Source: Asticcacaulis sp. AND118 (lineage in GTDB: Bacteria > Pseudomonadota > Alphaproteobacteria > Caulobacterales > Caulobacteraceae). From it: a DNA stretch of 64,000 bases. Where the stretch lies: contig NZ_CP084911.1 of NCBI RefSeq assembly GCF_020535245.1, positions 1 to 64,000 of the forward strand, in the 5' to 3' direction. Every line of letters starts with the position of its first letter. Position 1 is the first letter of the stretch. The notes under the pieces were generated by a model. It worked only from the letters and a program-made list of their open reading frames with translations. It was not told where the DNA came from and ran no database searches. Position numbers and translations under genes: made by a program. Shown one piece after another: positions 18,169 to 28,409 of the stretch.

Positions 18169-20970
18169 ATGACGAAATCCGCCATATCGACCCTGACCCG
18201 CCGCGCCAGCCTGACGGCCATGGCGGCGGCCCTGAGTGCACCGGTAATGGCTGCGCCCGCATTGGCGCAGGCGGCCGGGGCGACGGGCGAACTGCCGTGG
18301 AACAGCGCCGATGCGCAGACGACGATCCACGACACGCCGGATTTCAATATCGAGCTTCAGGCCACCTCGCAGACGCTCGTTTCGCTGGCCCCCAAGGGCG
18401 TGGGCGGCGGCTTCGACTTTGCGCCGCGTCATCGTTTCACGCGACGCCTGGGCGACGGCTGTTACCGTCTGGGCGACATCGACCTGCGGGTGCGCGCGGT
18501 CGGCGACGAAGCCTGGACCGACCATTCGTCGGCCTTCAAGCGCGTCAAGGTCAAGGTCCTGCCGAAGCCGCAAGGCATTAAAAAAGAGCGCGCGCTGGCC
18601 TCGGCCGACATCACCGCCAGCCTCGGCGAGAACATGCCGCTGAAGGTGGTGCGTACCTGGGCCGTCGTCGACGGCAAGCTGGTGCTGCGCTTCACCCTGA
18701 GCAATCCGACGTCGAAGGCGATCGAGATCGGCGGCCTCGGCATCGCCATGGTCTTCGACAACATCATCACCGGGCGTCACCTCGAAGAGGCGCACGACGT
18801 CGCTTCCTTCTACGACCCCTATGTCGGCCTCAATGCCGGCTACCTTCAGGTGAACCGCCTCAACGGGCAGGGACCGTCGCTGCTGGTCCTGCCGGCAACC
18901 GACACGGCGAAGTTCGAGCTGTACAAGCCGATCCTCAACGCGCGTGACGACAACAAGAATATCAAGATCTACAACGACATCGAACCTCGCAACATGACGT
19001 TCGAGGGCTTCTACACCTGGATGACGAACGCCAAGGGCTTCGCCGATCAGGAATGGAAGGGCGTCGAACAGTGGAACGCGCCGACCTCGCTGACCCTCCA
19101 GGCCGGGGCTTCGACCACCGTCGCGTTGAAATTCGTCCTGTCGCCGACCATTCGCGAGATCGAGCCGACCCTGATCAAACAGGGCCGTCCGGTTGCCGTC
19201 GGCATCCCCGGCTATGTGGTGCCGACCGACCTCCCCGCCGATCTGTTCGTCCATGCGCCGAAGCCCGTCAAGGCCTTCTCGGTCGAGCCGCAGGGCGCGC
19301 TCGATGTCGCGCCCGCCGGGGCAGTCAAGGGCGGCTGGCTGAAATACACTGTCGCCGGTAAAACGCTAGGCCGTGCGCGCCTGACGCTCACCTATGCCGA
19401 CGGCACGCAGCAGACCGTACATTACAAGGTCACCAAGCCCCAGCAACAGGCCGTGTCCGACATGGGCCATTTCCTGCTGACCAAGCAGTGGTACGAGAAC
19501 CCCAACGACCCGTTCAAGCGTTCGCCGTCGATCATGATCTACGATCGCGAAAAGAACGCGCTGGTGCTGCAGGACAACCGCGTGTGGATTTCCGGCCTGT
19601 CGGACGAAGGCGGCGCCGGGGCGTGGCTGGCGGCCATCATGAAGCAGCTCGACAATCCGAAAAAGGAAGAGGTCGAAAAGTTCGAACGCTTCGCCAACAC
19701 CACCCTGTGGGGCCAGATTCAGACCCCGGACGGCCCGGACAAGTACGGCGTGCGCAAGTCGGTGATGTTCTACGATCCCGAAGGTATGCCGGAAGGCACC
19801 TACGATCCGTCGCTCAACTGGAAGGTCTGGTCGGCATGGAACCGTAAGGGCGCGGCGGATCTCGGCCGCTCCTACAACTATCCGCACCCGGCCGCGGCCT
19901 GGTGGACGCTGTACCGCCTTGGTCGCTACCATACCGGCATGACAGCGGGCGAGACGTGGCAGACCTATCTGACCCGCGCGGCTGAAACCATCAAGGCCAT
20001 GATGAGCAAGGCTCCGTACTATACGCAGTTCGGACAGATGGAAGGCGACGTCTTCCTCTACATCCTGCTCGACCTCAAGCGCGAGGGCATGACCGAACTG
20101 GCCAACGAGGTCGAGGCGCTGATGAAGACGCGCGTCGAAATCTGGAAAAAGCTGAAATATCCGTTCGGCTCGGAAATGCCGTGGGATTCGACCGGTCAGG
20201 CCGAAGTCTATATGTGGATGCGCTATTTCGGGCTTCAGGGGCAGGCCGACGTCACCCGCGAAGTCATCATGGCCTACGATCCGGCCATCCCGCACTGGGG
20301 CTATAACGGTTCGGCGCGCCGCTTCTGGGACTTCCTCTACGCCGGCAAGATGTCGCGCATCGAGCGTCAGTTGCACCATTACGGTTCGTCGCTCAACGCC
20401 GTGCCGCTGTTCGACGCCTTCCGCGAAACGCCAGAAGATCTCTACATGCTCCGCGTCGCCTATGGCGGCCTGATGGGCTCGCTGACCAATATCGACGAAG
20501 ACGGCTTCGCCTCCGCGGCCTTCCACTCCTTCCCCGACGCCATGAAGTGGGACGCCATCAACGGCGACTACGGAATGAGCTTCTTCGGTCACGCCGTCAC
20601 CTCGGCCTCGTATCTGGTCAAGCACCCGGTGTTCGGCTGGGCGGGCTTCGGCGGTATCGTGAAAACGTCGGGTTCAGTGGTCAGCATCGCGCCGAAGGAC
20701 AGCGCGCGCCGTCGTGTCTTTATTGCGCCTGCGGGCCTGTGGATCACGCTCGATGCGGGCAGGATCGACGGCGTCAATTATGATACGCTCACCGGCAAGG
20801 TTAGCCTGACGTTGGAGGCCGCCGACGCCCAGACGCCGGTCGCCTATGTCAATATCGAGACGACGGTGAAGGGCGCTAAGACCTACGCCCTCAATGTCGA
20901 AAAGAAGCTTGGGGCCCATGCGGTGACGCTGGGCGCTGCGCCCGTGACCGTCGAACTGACCCCTGCCTAA
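18169..20970 (+). CDS. Large exported DUF5695-like putative glycosidase
   Basis: 933 residues with an export signal that contains an RR pair (TRRASLTAM) and ends near PALAQA. The first third is beta-rich, with segments such as FDFAPRHRF and CYRLGDIDLRVR. The later part (about 540-830) is helical, Trp/Tyr-rich and glycosidase-like (HPAAAWWTLYRLGRYHTGM, AEVYMWMRYFGL, HWGYNGSARRFWDF), consistent with an alpha/alpha toroid. I associate this architecture with DUF5695, a family found with carbohydrate enzymes. The catalytic residues and substrate are unknown to me. It opens an operon with a GH146-type enzyme (20 bp on) and a GH43 enzyme (9 bp after that), so a role in the same glycan is likely. Confidence 0.85.
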   Translation: MTKSAISTLTRRASLTAMAAALSAPVMAAPALAQAAGATGELPWNSADAQTTIHDTPDFNIELQATSQTLVSLAPKGVGGGFDFAPRHRFTRRLGDGCYRLGDIDLRVRAVGDEAWTDHSSAFKRVKVKVLPKPQGIKKERALASADITASLGENMPLKVVRTWAVVDGKLVLRFTLSNPTSKAIEIGGLGIAMVFDNIITGRHLEEAHDVASFYDPYVGLNAGYLQVNRLNGQGPSLLVLPATDTAKFELYKPILNARDDNKNIKIYNDIEPRNMTFEGFYTWMTNAKGFADQEWKGVEQWNAPTSLTLQAGASTTVALKFVLSPTIREIEPTLIKQGRPVAVGIPGYVVPTDLPADLFVHAPKPVKAFSVEPQGALDVAPAGAVKGGWLKYTVAGKTLGRARLTLTYADGTQQTVHYKVTKPQQQAVSDMGHFLLTKQWYENPNDPFKRSPSIMIYDREKNALVLQDNRVWISGLSDEGGAGAWLAAIMKQLDNPKKEEVEKFERFANTTLWGQIQTPDGPDKYGVRKSVMFYDPEGMPEGTYDPSLNWKVWSAWNRKGAADLGRSYNYPHPAAAWWTLYRLGRYHTGMTAGETWQTYLTRAAETIKAMMSKAPYYTQFGQMEGDVFLYILLDLKREGMTELANEVEALMKTRVEIWKKLKYPFGSEMPWDSTGQAEVYMWMRYFGLQGQADVTREVIMAYDPAIPHWGYNGSARRFWDFLYAGKMSRIERQLHHYGSSLNAVPLFDAFRETPEDLYMLRVAYGGLMGSLTNIDEDGFASAAFHSFPDAMKWDAINGDYGMSFFGHAVTSASYLVKHPVFGWAGFGGIVKTSGSVVSIAPKDSARRRVFIAPAGLWITLDAGRIDGVNYDTLTGKVSLTLEAADAQTPVAYVNIETTVKGAKTYALNVEKKLGAHAVTLGAAPVTVELTPA

Positions 20971-20990
20971 TCCGGAGCCGCGTTAAGACC

Positions 20991-23390
20991 ATGAGCCGCA
21001 CCGCCGCCTTTACCCCCGATCGCCGTGCCCTGTTGTGTGGGGCCGCCGCCATGACGCTCCTGACCGCCATCGGCGGACCGGCGGCAGCGGCGACGCCCAT
21101 CCTCGCCACGCCCCTGCCTTTGAAGGACGTGCGGCTCCTGCCGTCGCCTTTCCTCGATGCGGTTCAGGCCAATCTGCGCTATCTGATGTTCCTGTCGCCG
21201 GACCGGCTGCTGCACAACTATCACAAGTTTGCCGGCCTGTCGGTGAAGGGCGAAATCTACGGTGGCTGGGAATCGGACACCATCGCCGGTGAGGCCCTTG
21301 GGCACTATCTGTCGGCCCTGTCCCTGATGCACGCTCAGACGGGTGACGCCGAATGCGTCACGCGCATCAACTACATCATTTCCGAACTGGAAAAGGTGCA
21401 GGCGGCGCACGGCGACGGCTACGCGGCGGGCTTCATGCGCAAACGTAAGGATGGCACGATCGTCGACGGCAAGGAAATCTTCGCCGAGATTATGGCGGGC
21501 GACATCCGCTCGGCGGGTTTCGACCTCAATGGCTGCTGGGTGCCCTTCTACAACTGGCACAAGCTGTTCGCGGGCCTGATGGACGCCCAGACCTATTGCG
21601 GCATCGATCGCGGGATTCCCGTGGCCGTGAAGCTGGGCGGCTATATCGAAAAGGTCTTCGCCGCTCTGGACGACGCCCAGATGCAGAAGGTGCTGGATTG
21701 CGAGCACGGCGGCATCAACGAATCCTTCGCCGAACTATACACCCGCACCAATGATCCGCGCTGGCTCAAGCTGTCCGAACGCATCTATCACCACCGCATT
21801 CTCGATCCGCTTGTGGCGCGCGAAGACAGGCTGGCCAACAACCACGCCAATACGCAGGTGCCCAAGCTGGTCGGTCTGGCGCGTCTGTACGAGATCACGC
21901 AGAAGCCGCAGTATCAGACGGCTTCCAGCTTCTTCTGGGAGCGCGTGATCAATCACCACAGCTTCGTCATCGGCGGCAATGCCGACCGCGAATACTTCTT
22001 CGAGCCGGACACCATTTCGGCGCACATCACCGAACAGACCTGCGAAAGCTGCAACACCTACAATATGTTGAAGCTGACGCGGCACCTTTATAGCTGGTCG
22101 CCCAAGGCCGCGTGGTTCGACTATTACGAACGCGCGCACCTCAACCACATGCTGGCGCATCAGAACCCGAAGACGGGCCTGTTCACCTATATGATGCCGC
22201 TGATGTCGGGCACGGCGCGCGAGTTCTCGGACCCTGAAAACTCGTTCTGGTGCTGCGTCCTGTCGGGTATCGAAACGCACTCCAAGCACGGGGACTCGAT
22301 CTACTGGCAGCAGGACAAGACCCTGTTCGTCAACCTGTTCATCCCATCGAAGGTCAACTGGGCGGCGCAGAAGGCCGCTTTCGAGCTGACCACAAAATAC
22401 CCCTACGAAGGTCAGGTGACGCTCAAGCTGAGTCAGCTTTCGGGCGCCAAGACCTTCACCGTCGCCGTGCGTATTCCCGGCTGGGCCAAGTCGTCGAACC
22501 TGCGGGTCAACGGCAAGCCCGCTTTGGCCAAGATGTCGGACGGCTACGCCCTGATCACCCGCAAGTGGAAGGCGGGCGATGTGGTGACGCTGGACCTGCC
22601 GCTGGAACTGCGGTTTGAGAACACCGCAGGCAATGACAAGGTCGTGGCGCTGCTGCGCGGGCCGATGGTTCTGGCTGCCGATCTGGGCGCGGCGGATCAG
22701 CCGTGGGAAGGCGACGCCCCGGCGCTGGTCGGTTCCGACCTGCTGGGCAGCTTCCAGCCGGTGTCGGCTGCCGAAGCCGTCTATGTGTCGAAGGGCACGG
22801 GCCGTCCGGGCGACATGACCTTCCGCCCCTTCTATTCGCAGTACGAGCGCCGCACGGCGGTCTATTTCAACCGCTATACCGACGCCGAATGGGGCGAGGC
22901 GCAGGTCGCCTTCCGCGCCGAACAGGCTCGTCTGAAGGATCTGGCCAACCGCTCGGTCGACGTGATGCACCTGGGGGAAATGCAGCCCGAACGCGACCAT
23001 AACCTCCAGACCGCCGGCAACTCCTTCCCGGTCGTCTATCGCGGTCGCAATGGCCGTGACGCCCGCACCGGCGGGTTCTTCACCTTCGAGATGAATACGA
23101 CCAAGGACGGCAAAAATGATTCTGGCCCGCTGGTGCTTCAGGCGACCTATTGGGGCTCTGAATTCAACCGCAGCTTCACCATCGAAATCGACGGCAAGGT
23201 CATCGCGCACGAGCGCCTGTCGGGCCGTCAGCCCGGCGCGTGGATCGATGTCGATTACCCGATCCCGCACGAACTGACGCGCGGCAAACCGAAGGTCACG
23301 GTCAAGTTCAACCCTCAGGAAGGCAAGTCAGCCGGCCCCGTCTTCGGGGTGCGTCTGTTTACCACTGCGCCTGTCGCTAAGCCCGCATAA
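20991..23390 (+). CDS. DUF1680 glycosidase, GH146-type beta-L-arabinofuranosidase
   Basis: 799 residues with an RR-type export signal (DRRALLCGAA). It is a clear paralogue of the gene at 7231-9606, sharing long segments such as LLPSPF, HGDGYAAGF, DIRSAGFDLNGCW and RSVDVMHLGEMQPERDHN. The zinc/cysteine motifs are present: Glu-x-Cys in TCESCNTYNMLKL, and Cys-Cys in FWCCVLSGIETHSKHG (Ser-Gly-Ile-Glu replaces the Gly-Ser-Gly-Met-Glu of the first copy). It probably removes beta-L-arabinofuranose, perhaps with a different linkage or aglycone from its paralogue. Middle gene of the DUF5695-GH146-GH43 operon. Confidence 0.92.
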   Translation: MSRTAAFTPDRRALLCGAAAMTLLTAIGGPAAAATPILATPLPLKDVRLLPSPFLDAVQANLRYLMFLSPDRLLHNYHKFAGLSVKGEIYGGWESDTIAGEALGHYLSALSLMHAQTGDAECVTRINYIISELEKVQAAHGDGYAAGFMRKRKDGTIVDGKEIFAEIMAGDIRSAGFDLNGCWVPFYNWHKLFAGLMDAQTYCGIDRGIPVAVKLGGYIEKVFAALDDAQMQKVLDCEHGGINESFAELYTRTNDPRWLKLSERIYHHRILDPLVAREDRLANNHANTQVPKLVGLARLYEITQKPQYQTASSFFWERVINHHSFVIGGNADREYFFEPDTISAHITEQTCESCNTYNMLKLTRHLYSWSPKAAWFDYYERAHLNHMLAHQNPKTGLFTYMMPLMSGTAREFSDPENSFWCCVLSGIETHSKHGDSIYWQQDKTLFVNLFIPSKVNWAAQKAAFELTTKYPYEGQVTLKLSQLSGAKTFTVAVRIPGWAKSSNLRVNGKPALAKMSDGYALITRKWKAGDVVTLDLPLELRFENTAGNDKVVALLRGPMVLAADLGAADQPWEGDAPALVGSDLLGSFQPVSAAEAVYVSKGTGRPGDMTFRPFYSQYERRTAVYFNRYTDAEWGEAQVAFRAEQARLKDLANRSVDVMHLGEMQPERDHNLQTAGNSFPVVYRGRNGRDARTGGFFTFEMNTTKDGKNDSGPLVLQATYWGSEFNRSFTIEIDGKVIAHERLSGRQPGAWIDVDYPIPHELTRGKPKVTVKFNPQEGKSAGPVFGVRLFTTAPVAKPA

Positions 23391-23399
23391 GGAGCCAAC

Positions 23400-24983
23400 A
23401 TGCGTAAACTGGCCCTGATCAGCCTGCTGCCCATGCTGGCGGCCTGCGCCGCCGTCCAGGCCGAGCCCAATCCGGCGCTGGAATCGCGTCAGGTGTCGGC
23501 GGCGTCGAACCCGATCCTGTCGGGCGATAGCGACTACACCACCGATCCCGCGCCTCTGGTGGCGGACGGCAGGTTCTACGTCCTGACCGGGCGCGACACG
23601 GCGAAGCCGGGCGTCAACGATTTCATCATGCCCGAATGGCAGATGCTGGTCAGCGACGATCCGAAATCGGGGAAATGGTCGCACTATCCGCACTTCCTTA
23701 AGCCCGACGACGTGTTCAAATGGGCGACGCCGGGCCGCGCCTACGCCGCCCAGATCGTGCAGGGGCCGGACAAGCGATTCTACCTCTATGCGCCGGTGAT
23801 GCAGCAGGGATCGACCAACAAGGACGGCTTTGCCATCGGCGTCGCCGTGTCCGACAGCCCCACCGGTCCGTGGGTCGACGCCCATCCAAAAGGGCCGGTG
23901 ATCTCGCAGTCCTATCCGGTCGCCAATGACATTCAGAACATCGATCCGACCCTACTTATTGACGACGATCAGCGGATCTATCTCTACTGGGGCACCTTCG
24001 GCCGCCTGAAAGGCGTCGAGCTTGAAAAAGACATGGTGACCTTCAAGGGAACACCGACTGACGTGTCCAGCCTGACCGGCTTCTTCGAAGCGCCGTGGAT
24101 ATTCAAGCGCAACGGCACCTATTACATGGCCTATGCCGGCAATAAGGCCGGGCCGGACTCCGAATGCACCGAAGCCGTCTACTATGCCTGCATCGCCTAC
24201 GGCACGGCCAAATCGCCGCTGGGGCCGTGGACCTATCGCGGCGTCGTGCTCGATCCGGTGTCCTCGACCACCTCGCATTCGGGCATCGTCGCGTTCAAGG
24301 GCAAGTGGTACATCGCCTACCATACGGCGGACGCCAAGGGGGGCGGTCACTTCCGCCGCTCGGTCGCTATCGACGAAGTGCAGTGGGACGACAACGTTTC
24401 GCCGCCTGCGCTGAAAAAGGTCGTGCAGACCGGTGGCGCGCCGTTCGACGCCACGCCGATCAACAACATTGCCTCGCACGCCCGCGTGACGGCCTCCAAC
24501 GCGCCGGTGCCGGTGCAATACTGGCTGCGCGCCCTCAATGACGGCAAGGTGCACCCGGCCCCTCTGCCGCCCGACATGTGGGGCACCTGGTCGCCCAACA
24601 ATCCGAAGCAGCAATGGGCAGTCTATCAGTGGGATCAGCCGGTCACGCTCAACGGGGCCAGCCTCTATTTCTGGGGCGATCAGCCGGCCGGTTCAGGCAT
24701 CGGCGTGGCCCCGCCCAAAAGCTGGCATATCGAATACCGCGACGGCCAGACGTGGAAGCCGGTGACGGCGACCACGCCCTACACCAGCGAACTGAACGCC
24801 TACAATCCGGTGTCGTTCGCCCCGGTCACGACCCGCTGCCTGCGCGCCGTCTTCGACGCCTCGACCGACGGCAAGACCTACGCCGCCGTCGCCGCACAGG
24901 AATGGCAGGCCCTGTCGGTCGCGCCACTGCCTCCGTTGCCGCATCCGGTCAAGGGCGCGGCCTCAAAGGATTGCAACGCCTGA
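23400..24983 (+). CDS. GH43-family glycosidase lipoprotein with C-terminal F5/8-type domain
   Basis: 527 residues. The N-terminus is a lipoprotein signal (lipobox LAAC, Cys16), placing the enzyme on a membrane. The five-bladed propeller of GH43 is recognisable. The base Asp49 lies in DYTTDPAPL, Asp182 in QNIDPTLLIDD and the acid Glu230 in GFFEAPWIF. GH43 enzymes remove alpha-L-arabinofuranose, xylose or galactose, and I cannot assign the specificity. From about residue 365 a discoidin-like carbohydrate-binding module follows (QWAVYQWDQPVTLNGASLYF). It looks like the N-terminal module of the GH127 enzyme at 45940. It begins 9 bp after the GH146 gene and closes the operon. Confidence 0.9.
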   Translation: MRKLALISLLPMLAACAAVQAEPNPALESRQVSAASNPILSGDSDYTTDPAPLVADGRFYVLTGRDTAKPGVNDFIMPEWQMLVSDDPKSGKWSHYPHFLKPDDVFKWATPGRAYAAQIVQGPDKRFYLYAPVMQQGSTNKDGFAIGVAVSDSPTGPWVDAHPKGPVISQSYPVANDIQNIDPTLLIDDDQRIYLYWGTFGRLKGVELEKDMVTFKGTPTDVSSLTGFFEAPWIFKRNGTYYMAYAGNKAGPDSECTEAVYYACIAYGTAKSPLGPWTYRGVVLDPVSSTTSHSGIVAFKGKWYIAYHTADAKGGGHFRRSVAIDEVQWDDNVSPPALKKVVQTGGAPFDATPINNIASHARVTASNAPVPVQYWLRALNDGKVHPAPLPPDMWGTWSPNNPKQQWAVYQWDQPVTLNGASLYFWGDQPAGSGIGVAPPKSWHIEYRDGQTWKPVTATTPYTSELNAYNPVSFAPVTTRCLRAVFDASTDGKTYAAVAAQEWQALSVAPLPPLPHPVKGAASKDCNA

Positions 24984-25216
24984 AGCGGCCCGGCCTTACC
25001 GATCATTTTCCCGACACCCTGAGACGCGCATTCCTTCTTTACAGAGGATGCGCTGATCTCGTTTCCGGAAAACCTGATGTGTAAGGGCTGATACACCGGC
25101 CGCGACATGGCCCTGATTGCTCGCCTTTTGCGTGCAAAATGGGGTTTGACTGAAATTTTCGCGTCCTTATCGACTGTTACACAACGGACTTCGCAAAACG
25201 AGGTGCGTGTGAGGCG

Positions 25217-26422
25217 ATGACGGTGAAAAACAGACGTTGGTGGATGATCGGGCTGGGCGTCGTGGCGCTCCTATTGGCCGGATGGGGCGTGAAGGCCCTG
25301 TTCTGTTCAAAGCCAAAAGCGCCACCGGTCATCAGCGCCCCCGCCGAAATCGGCAATGTCGAGCGCACGGTTCTGGCCACCGGTTCGCTGGAGCCCTACA
25401 CTCTGGTAAGCGTCGGGGCGCAAACCTCGGGCCGCGTCGAGCGACTGGCCGTCGAACTGGGGCAGGCCGTCAAAAAGGGCGATCTGATCGCCGAAATTGA
25501 CTCCCAGACCCAGAACAACAGCCTGCAAAGCGCGCAGGCCGACCTCGCCAATATTCAGGCCCAGAAGGCGCAGGCCGAGGCGTCTCTTGCCGAGGCCAGA
25601 CTCAACTATGAACGCCAGAAAACCCTTTATCAGGCCGACGCCGGCGCGCGCGCCGACTTCGAAGCCGCCGAAAGCGCCTATCGTAGCGCCGAGGCCAATA
25701 TCCGCGCCCTGAACGCGCAGATCGCCAAGGGACAGGTCTCGGTCAATACGGCCCGCATCAATCTCGGCTATACGCGCATCACCGCGCCGATCGACGGTAC
25801 GGTGCTGGCCATCGTCACCAAGGAAGGCCAGACCATCAACGCCAACCAGACCGCGCCGACCATCATCAAGATGGGGCAACTGGACCGCATGACGATCAAG
25901 GCGGAAATCTCCGAAGCCGACGTGGTCAATCTCAAACCCGGCATGGAGGTCTATTTCACCACCCTGGGGCAGTCGAAGAAACGCTATAATGCGACCCTTC
26001 GCACCATCGCGCCGGCACCGGAAACCATCAAGGAAAACGACAGCGTCACCACGGCGGACGCCACCTCGGCCATCTATTACAATGGCGAATTCGACGTCGA
26101 AAATGAAGACGGGGCGCTGCGCACCTTCATGACGGCGCAGGTCAATATCGTGCTGGAAAGCGCGAAGAACGTCCTGACCATTCCGTCGACGGCGCTGGGT
26201 CAGCCTGATCGGGACGGCAGCTATAGAGTCAAGGTCGTGGACAAGGATCAGAAGATCAGCGAGCGTAAGGTGATCATCGGCGTCAATGACGGCACGAAGG
26301 CCGAGGTGAAGTCCGGTCTCAAGCGCGGCGAACGCGTGGTGACGGTCGAAGGCGCGCTCGATCCGGCGAAGAGCGATACGGGCAATATGCGCCGACGCGG
26401 CCCTCCGGGCGGCGGCTTGTAA
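25217..26422 (+). CDS. macA: MacA-like periplasmic adaptor of an ABC efflux system
   Basis: 401 residues: one N-terminal membrane helix (about 9-28), then a lipoyl/barrel-sandwich half (VGAQTSGRVERL). A helical hairpin follows (about 95-185, many Ala, Gln and Glu), then the second lipoyl half (LGYTRITAPIDGTV) and beta-barrel. This is the HlyD/MacA family layout, which joins an inner-membrane pump to an outer-membrane duct. It is followed at 12 bp by the MacB ABC transporter and then by a NodT-type outer membrane factor. Together they form a complete tripartite pump, possibly exporting a macrolide-like compound, peptide or siderophore. No regulator is adjacent. Confidence 0.92.
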   Translation: MTVKNRRWWMIGLGVVALLLAGWGVKALFCSKPKAPPVISAPAEIGNVERTVLATGSLEPYTLVSVGAQTSGRVERLAVELGQAVKKGDLIAEIDSQTQNNSLQSAQADLANIQAQKAQAEASLAEARLNYERQKTLYQADAGARADFEAAESAYRSAEANIRALNAQIAKGQVSVNTARINLGYTRITAPIDGTVLAIVTKEGQTINANQTAPTIIKMGQLDRMTIKAEISEADVVNLKPGMEVYFTTLGQSKKRYNATLRTIAPAPETIKENDSVTTADATSAIYYNGEFDVENEDGALRTFMTAQVNIVLESAKNVLTIPSTALGQPDRDGSYRVKVVDKDQKISERKVIIGVNDGTKAEVKSGLKRGERVVTVEGALDPAKSDTGNMRRRGPPGGGL

Positions 26423-26434
26423 GGAGCCGCCCGT

Positions 26435-28405
26435 ATGAAAACCCAGGTCAGAACACCGCCCGTCCTCAAGGTGGAAAAACTGCGCCGCGACTTTCCGGCG
26501 GGCGAGGGCACCATCACCGTCCTCAAGGATATCGATCTCGAAATCGGTCCGGGCGAAATGGTCGCCATTGTCGGACAGTCGGGGTCGGGCAAATCGACCC
26601 TGATGAATATTCTCGGCTGCCTCGACCGGCCGACCGCGGGCCTTTATACGGTCGGCGGACGGGCTACGGGCGAACTTGAGCCGGACGAACTGGCCGAACT
26701 CAGGCGCGAGCATTTCGGCTTTATCTTTCAGCGCTATCACCTGCTCGGCGATCTGACCGGGCTCGGCAATGTCGAGGTGCCGGCCATCTATGCCGGCGTG
26801 CCGCCCGAAGCGCGCAAGGATCGCGCCCGTGCGCTGCTGACGCGGCTGGGGCTGGCCGAACGCACCCGCCACCGTCCGGGGCAGTTGTCCGGCGGGCAGC
26901 AGCAGCGCGTCTCCATCGCCCGCGCCCTGATGAACGGCGGCGAGATCGTGCTGGCCGACGAACCGACCGGCGCGCTCGATTCCAAATCGGGCGAAGAGGT
27001 CATGCGCATCCTCAAGGGGCTACACGCCGAAGGCCACACCGTCATCATCGTCACCCATGACAAGGCGGTGGCGGAACACTGTCAGCGCGTCATCGAGATC
27101 AAGGACGGCGAGATCATCGCTGACCGTCCGGGCGCGGGTCAGGGCGAGGCGGATACCGAACCCCTGCCGCCGCAGGTGGCCCGCGGGCGGTCCGGCATGG
27201 CGGCCTTTGCCGACAGCTTCGGCGAAGCCTTCCGCATGGCGATCCTGGCCATGAACGCCCATCGGATGCGCACCTTCCTGACCATGCTGGGCATCATCAT
27301 CGGCATCGCCTCGGTCGTCTGCGTCGTGGCGCTTGGGGCCGGGTCGCGGCAGAAGGTGCTGGAGCAGATTGCCTCCATCGGCACCAATACGCTGGAGATC
27401 ATGCCGGGGTCAGGCTTTGGTGACCGAAGGTCCGGGGCCATCCGTACGCTTGTGGTGACCGACGCCCATGCGCTTGAGCGGCAGCCTTATGTCGACAGCG
27501 TTACCCCGACCGTGCGCACCAGCGTCACCGTCAAATACGGCGCCGTGGCCAATACCGGTCAGGTGCAGGGCGTCGGCGGACAGTATTTCCGCGTCAAGGG
27601 CCTCGAAATCGCCGAAGGCAAGCTGTTCGGCAGCGCAGAGATCGACGCCTCGGCTCAGGACGTGGTCATCGACCAGAATACGGTCAAGACGATGAAGTTC
27701 CGCGGTTCGCCCATCGGCGAGGTCATATTGCTGGGCTCGACGCCGGCGCGCATCATCGGCGTGCTGAAGGAACAGACCGCCAGCTTCGGCGGTGGCAATG
27801 ACAGCATGAATATCTACATGCCCTATACGGCGGTCAATACGCGGATGCTGGGCACCACCACCCTGCGCTCGATCACCGTGCGGGTGAAGGACGACACCGA
27901 AAGCGCGGTGGCCGAAAACGGCGTCACGGCCCTGTTGACCCAGCGCCACGGCACCAAGGACTTTTTTATCATCAATACTGACCAGATCCGTCAGACCATC
28001 ACCGCCACCACCCAGACCCTGACGGTGCTGATTTCGGCCATCGCCGTCATCTCTCTGATCGTCGGTGGCATCGGGGTGATGAACATCATGCTGGTGTCGG
28101 TGACCGAGCGCACCTCGGAAATCGGCGTGCGCATGGCGGTCGGCGCGCGACGGGCCGACATCATGCAGCAGTTCCTCATCGAAGCCGTGCTGGTGTGCCT
28201 GATCGGCGGGGTGCTGGGGATTGCCGCAGCCCTGCTGTTCGGCGTGATCTTCGCGCAGTTTTCTACCGATTTTCGGCTGGTCTATTCGACCTCGTCCATC
28301 ATCGCCGCCTTCGCCTGTTCGACCCTGATCGGCGTGATCTTCGGCTTTTTGCCCGCCCGCAGCGCCGCGCGACTCGATCCCGTCGCCGCGCTTTCGAGGG
28401 ATTAG
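26435..28405 (+). CDS. macB: MacB-type ABC transporter, ATPase fused to FtsX permease
   Basis: 656 residues. The N-terminal ATPase (about 10-235) has Walker [10 protein letters not shown], signature LSGGQQQR and Walker [11 protein letters not shown]. One transmembrane helix near residue 280 follows, then a large periplasmic domain (about 310-525) and three C-terminal helices of the FtsX/MacB permease type. This matches E. coli MacB in order and size (648 residues). It works as a mechanotransmitting dimer that drives substrates out through MacA and an outer membrane channel. Position between macA and the NodT-type gene supports the call. Confidence 0.94.
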   Translation: MKTQVRTPPVLKVEKLRRDFPAGEGTITVLKDIDLEIGPGEMVAIVGQSGSGKSTLMNILGCLDRPTAGLYTVGGRATGELEPDELAELRREHFGFIFQRYHLLGDLTGLGNVEVPAIYAGVPPEARKDRARALLTRLGLAERTRHRPGQLSGGQQQRVSIARALMNGGEIVLADEPTGALDSKSGEEVMRILKGLHAEGHTVIIVTHDKAVAEHCQRVIEIKDGEIIADRPGAGQGEADTEPLPPQVARGRSGMAAFADSFGEAFRMAILAMNAHRMRTFLTMLGIIIGIASVVCVVALGAGSRQKVLEQIASIGTNTLEIMPGSGFGDRRSGAIRTLVVTDAHALERQPYVDSVTPTVRTSVTVKYGAVANTGQVQGVGGQYFRVKGLEIAEGKLFGSAEIDASAQDVVIDQNTVKTMKFRGSPIGEVILLGSTPARIIGVLKEQTASFGGGNDSMNIYMPYTAVNTRMLGTTTLRSITVRVKDDTESAVAENGVTALLTQRHGTKDFFIINTDQIRQTITATTQTLTVLISAIAVISLIVGGIGVMNIMLVSVTERTSEIGVRMAVGARRADIMQQFLIEAVLVCLIGGVLGIAAALLFGVIFAQFSTDFRLVYSTSSIIAAFACSTLIGVIFGFLPARSAARLDPVAALSRD

Positions 28406-28409
28406 GACT

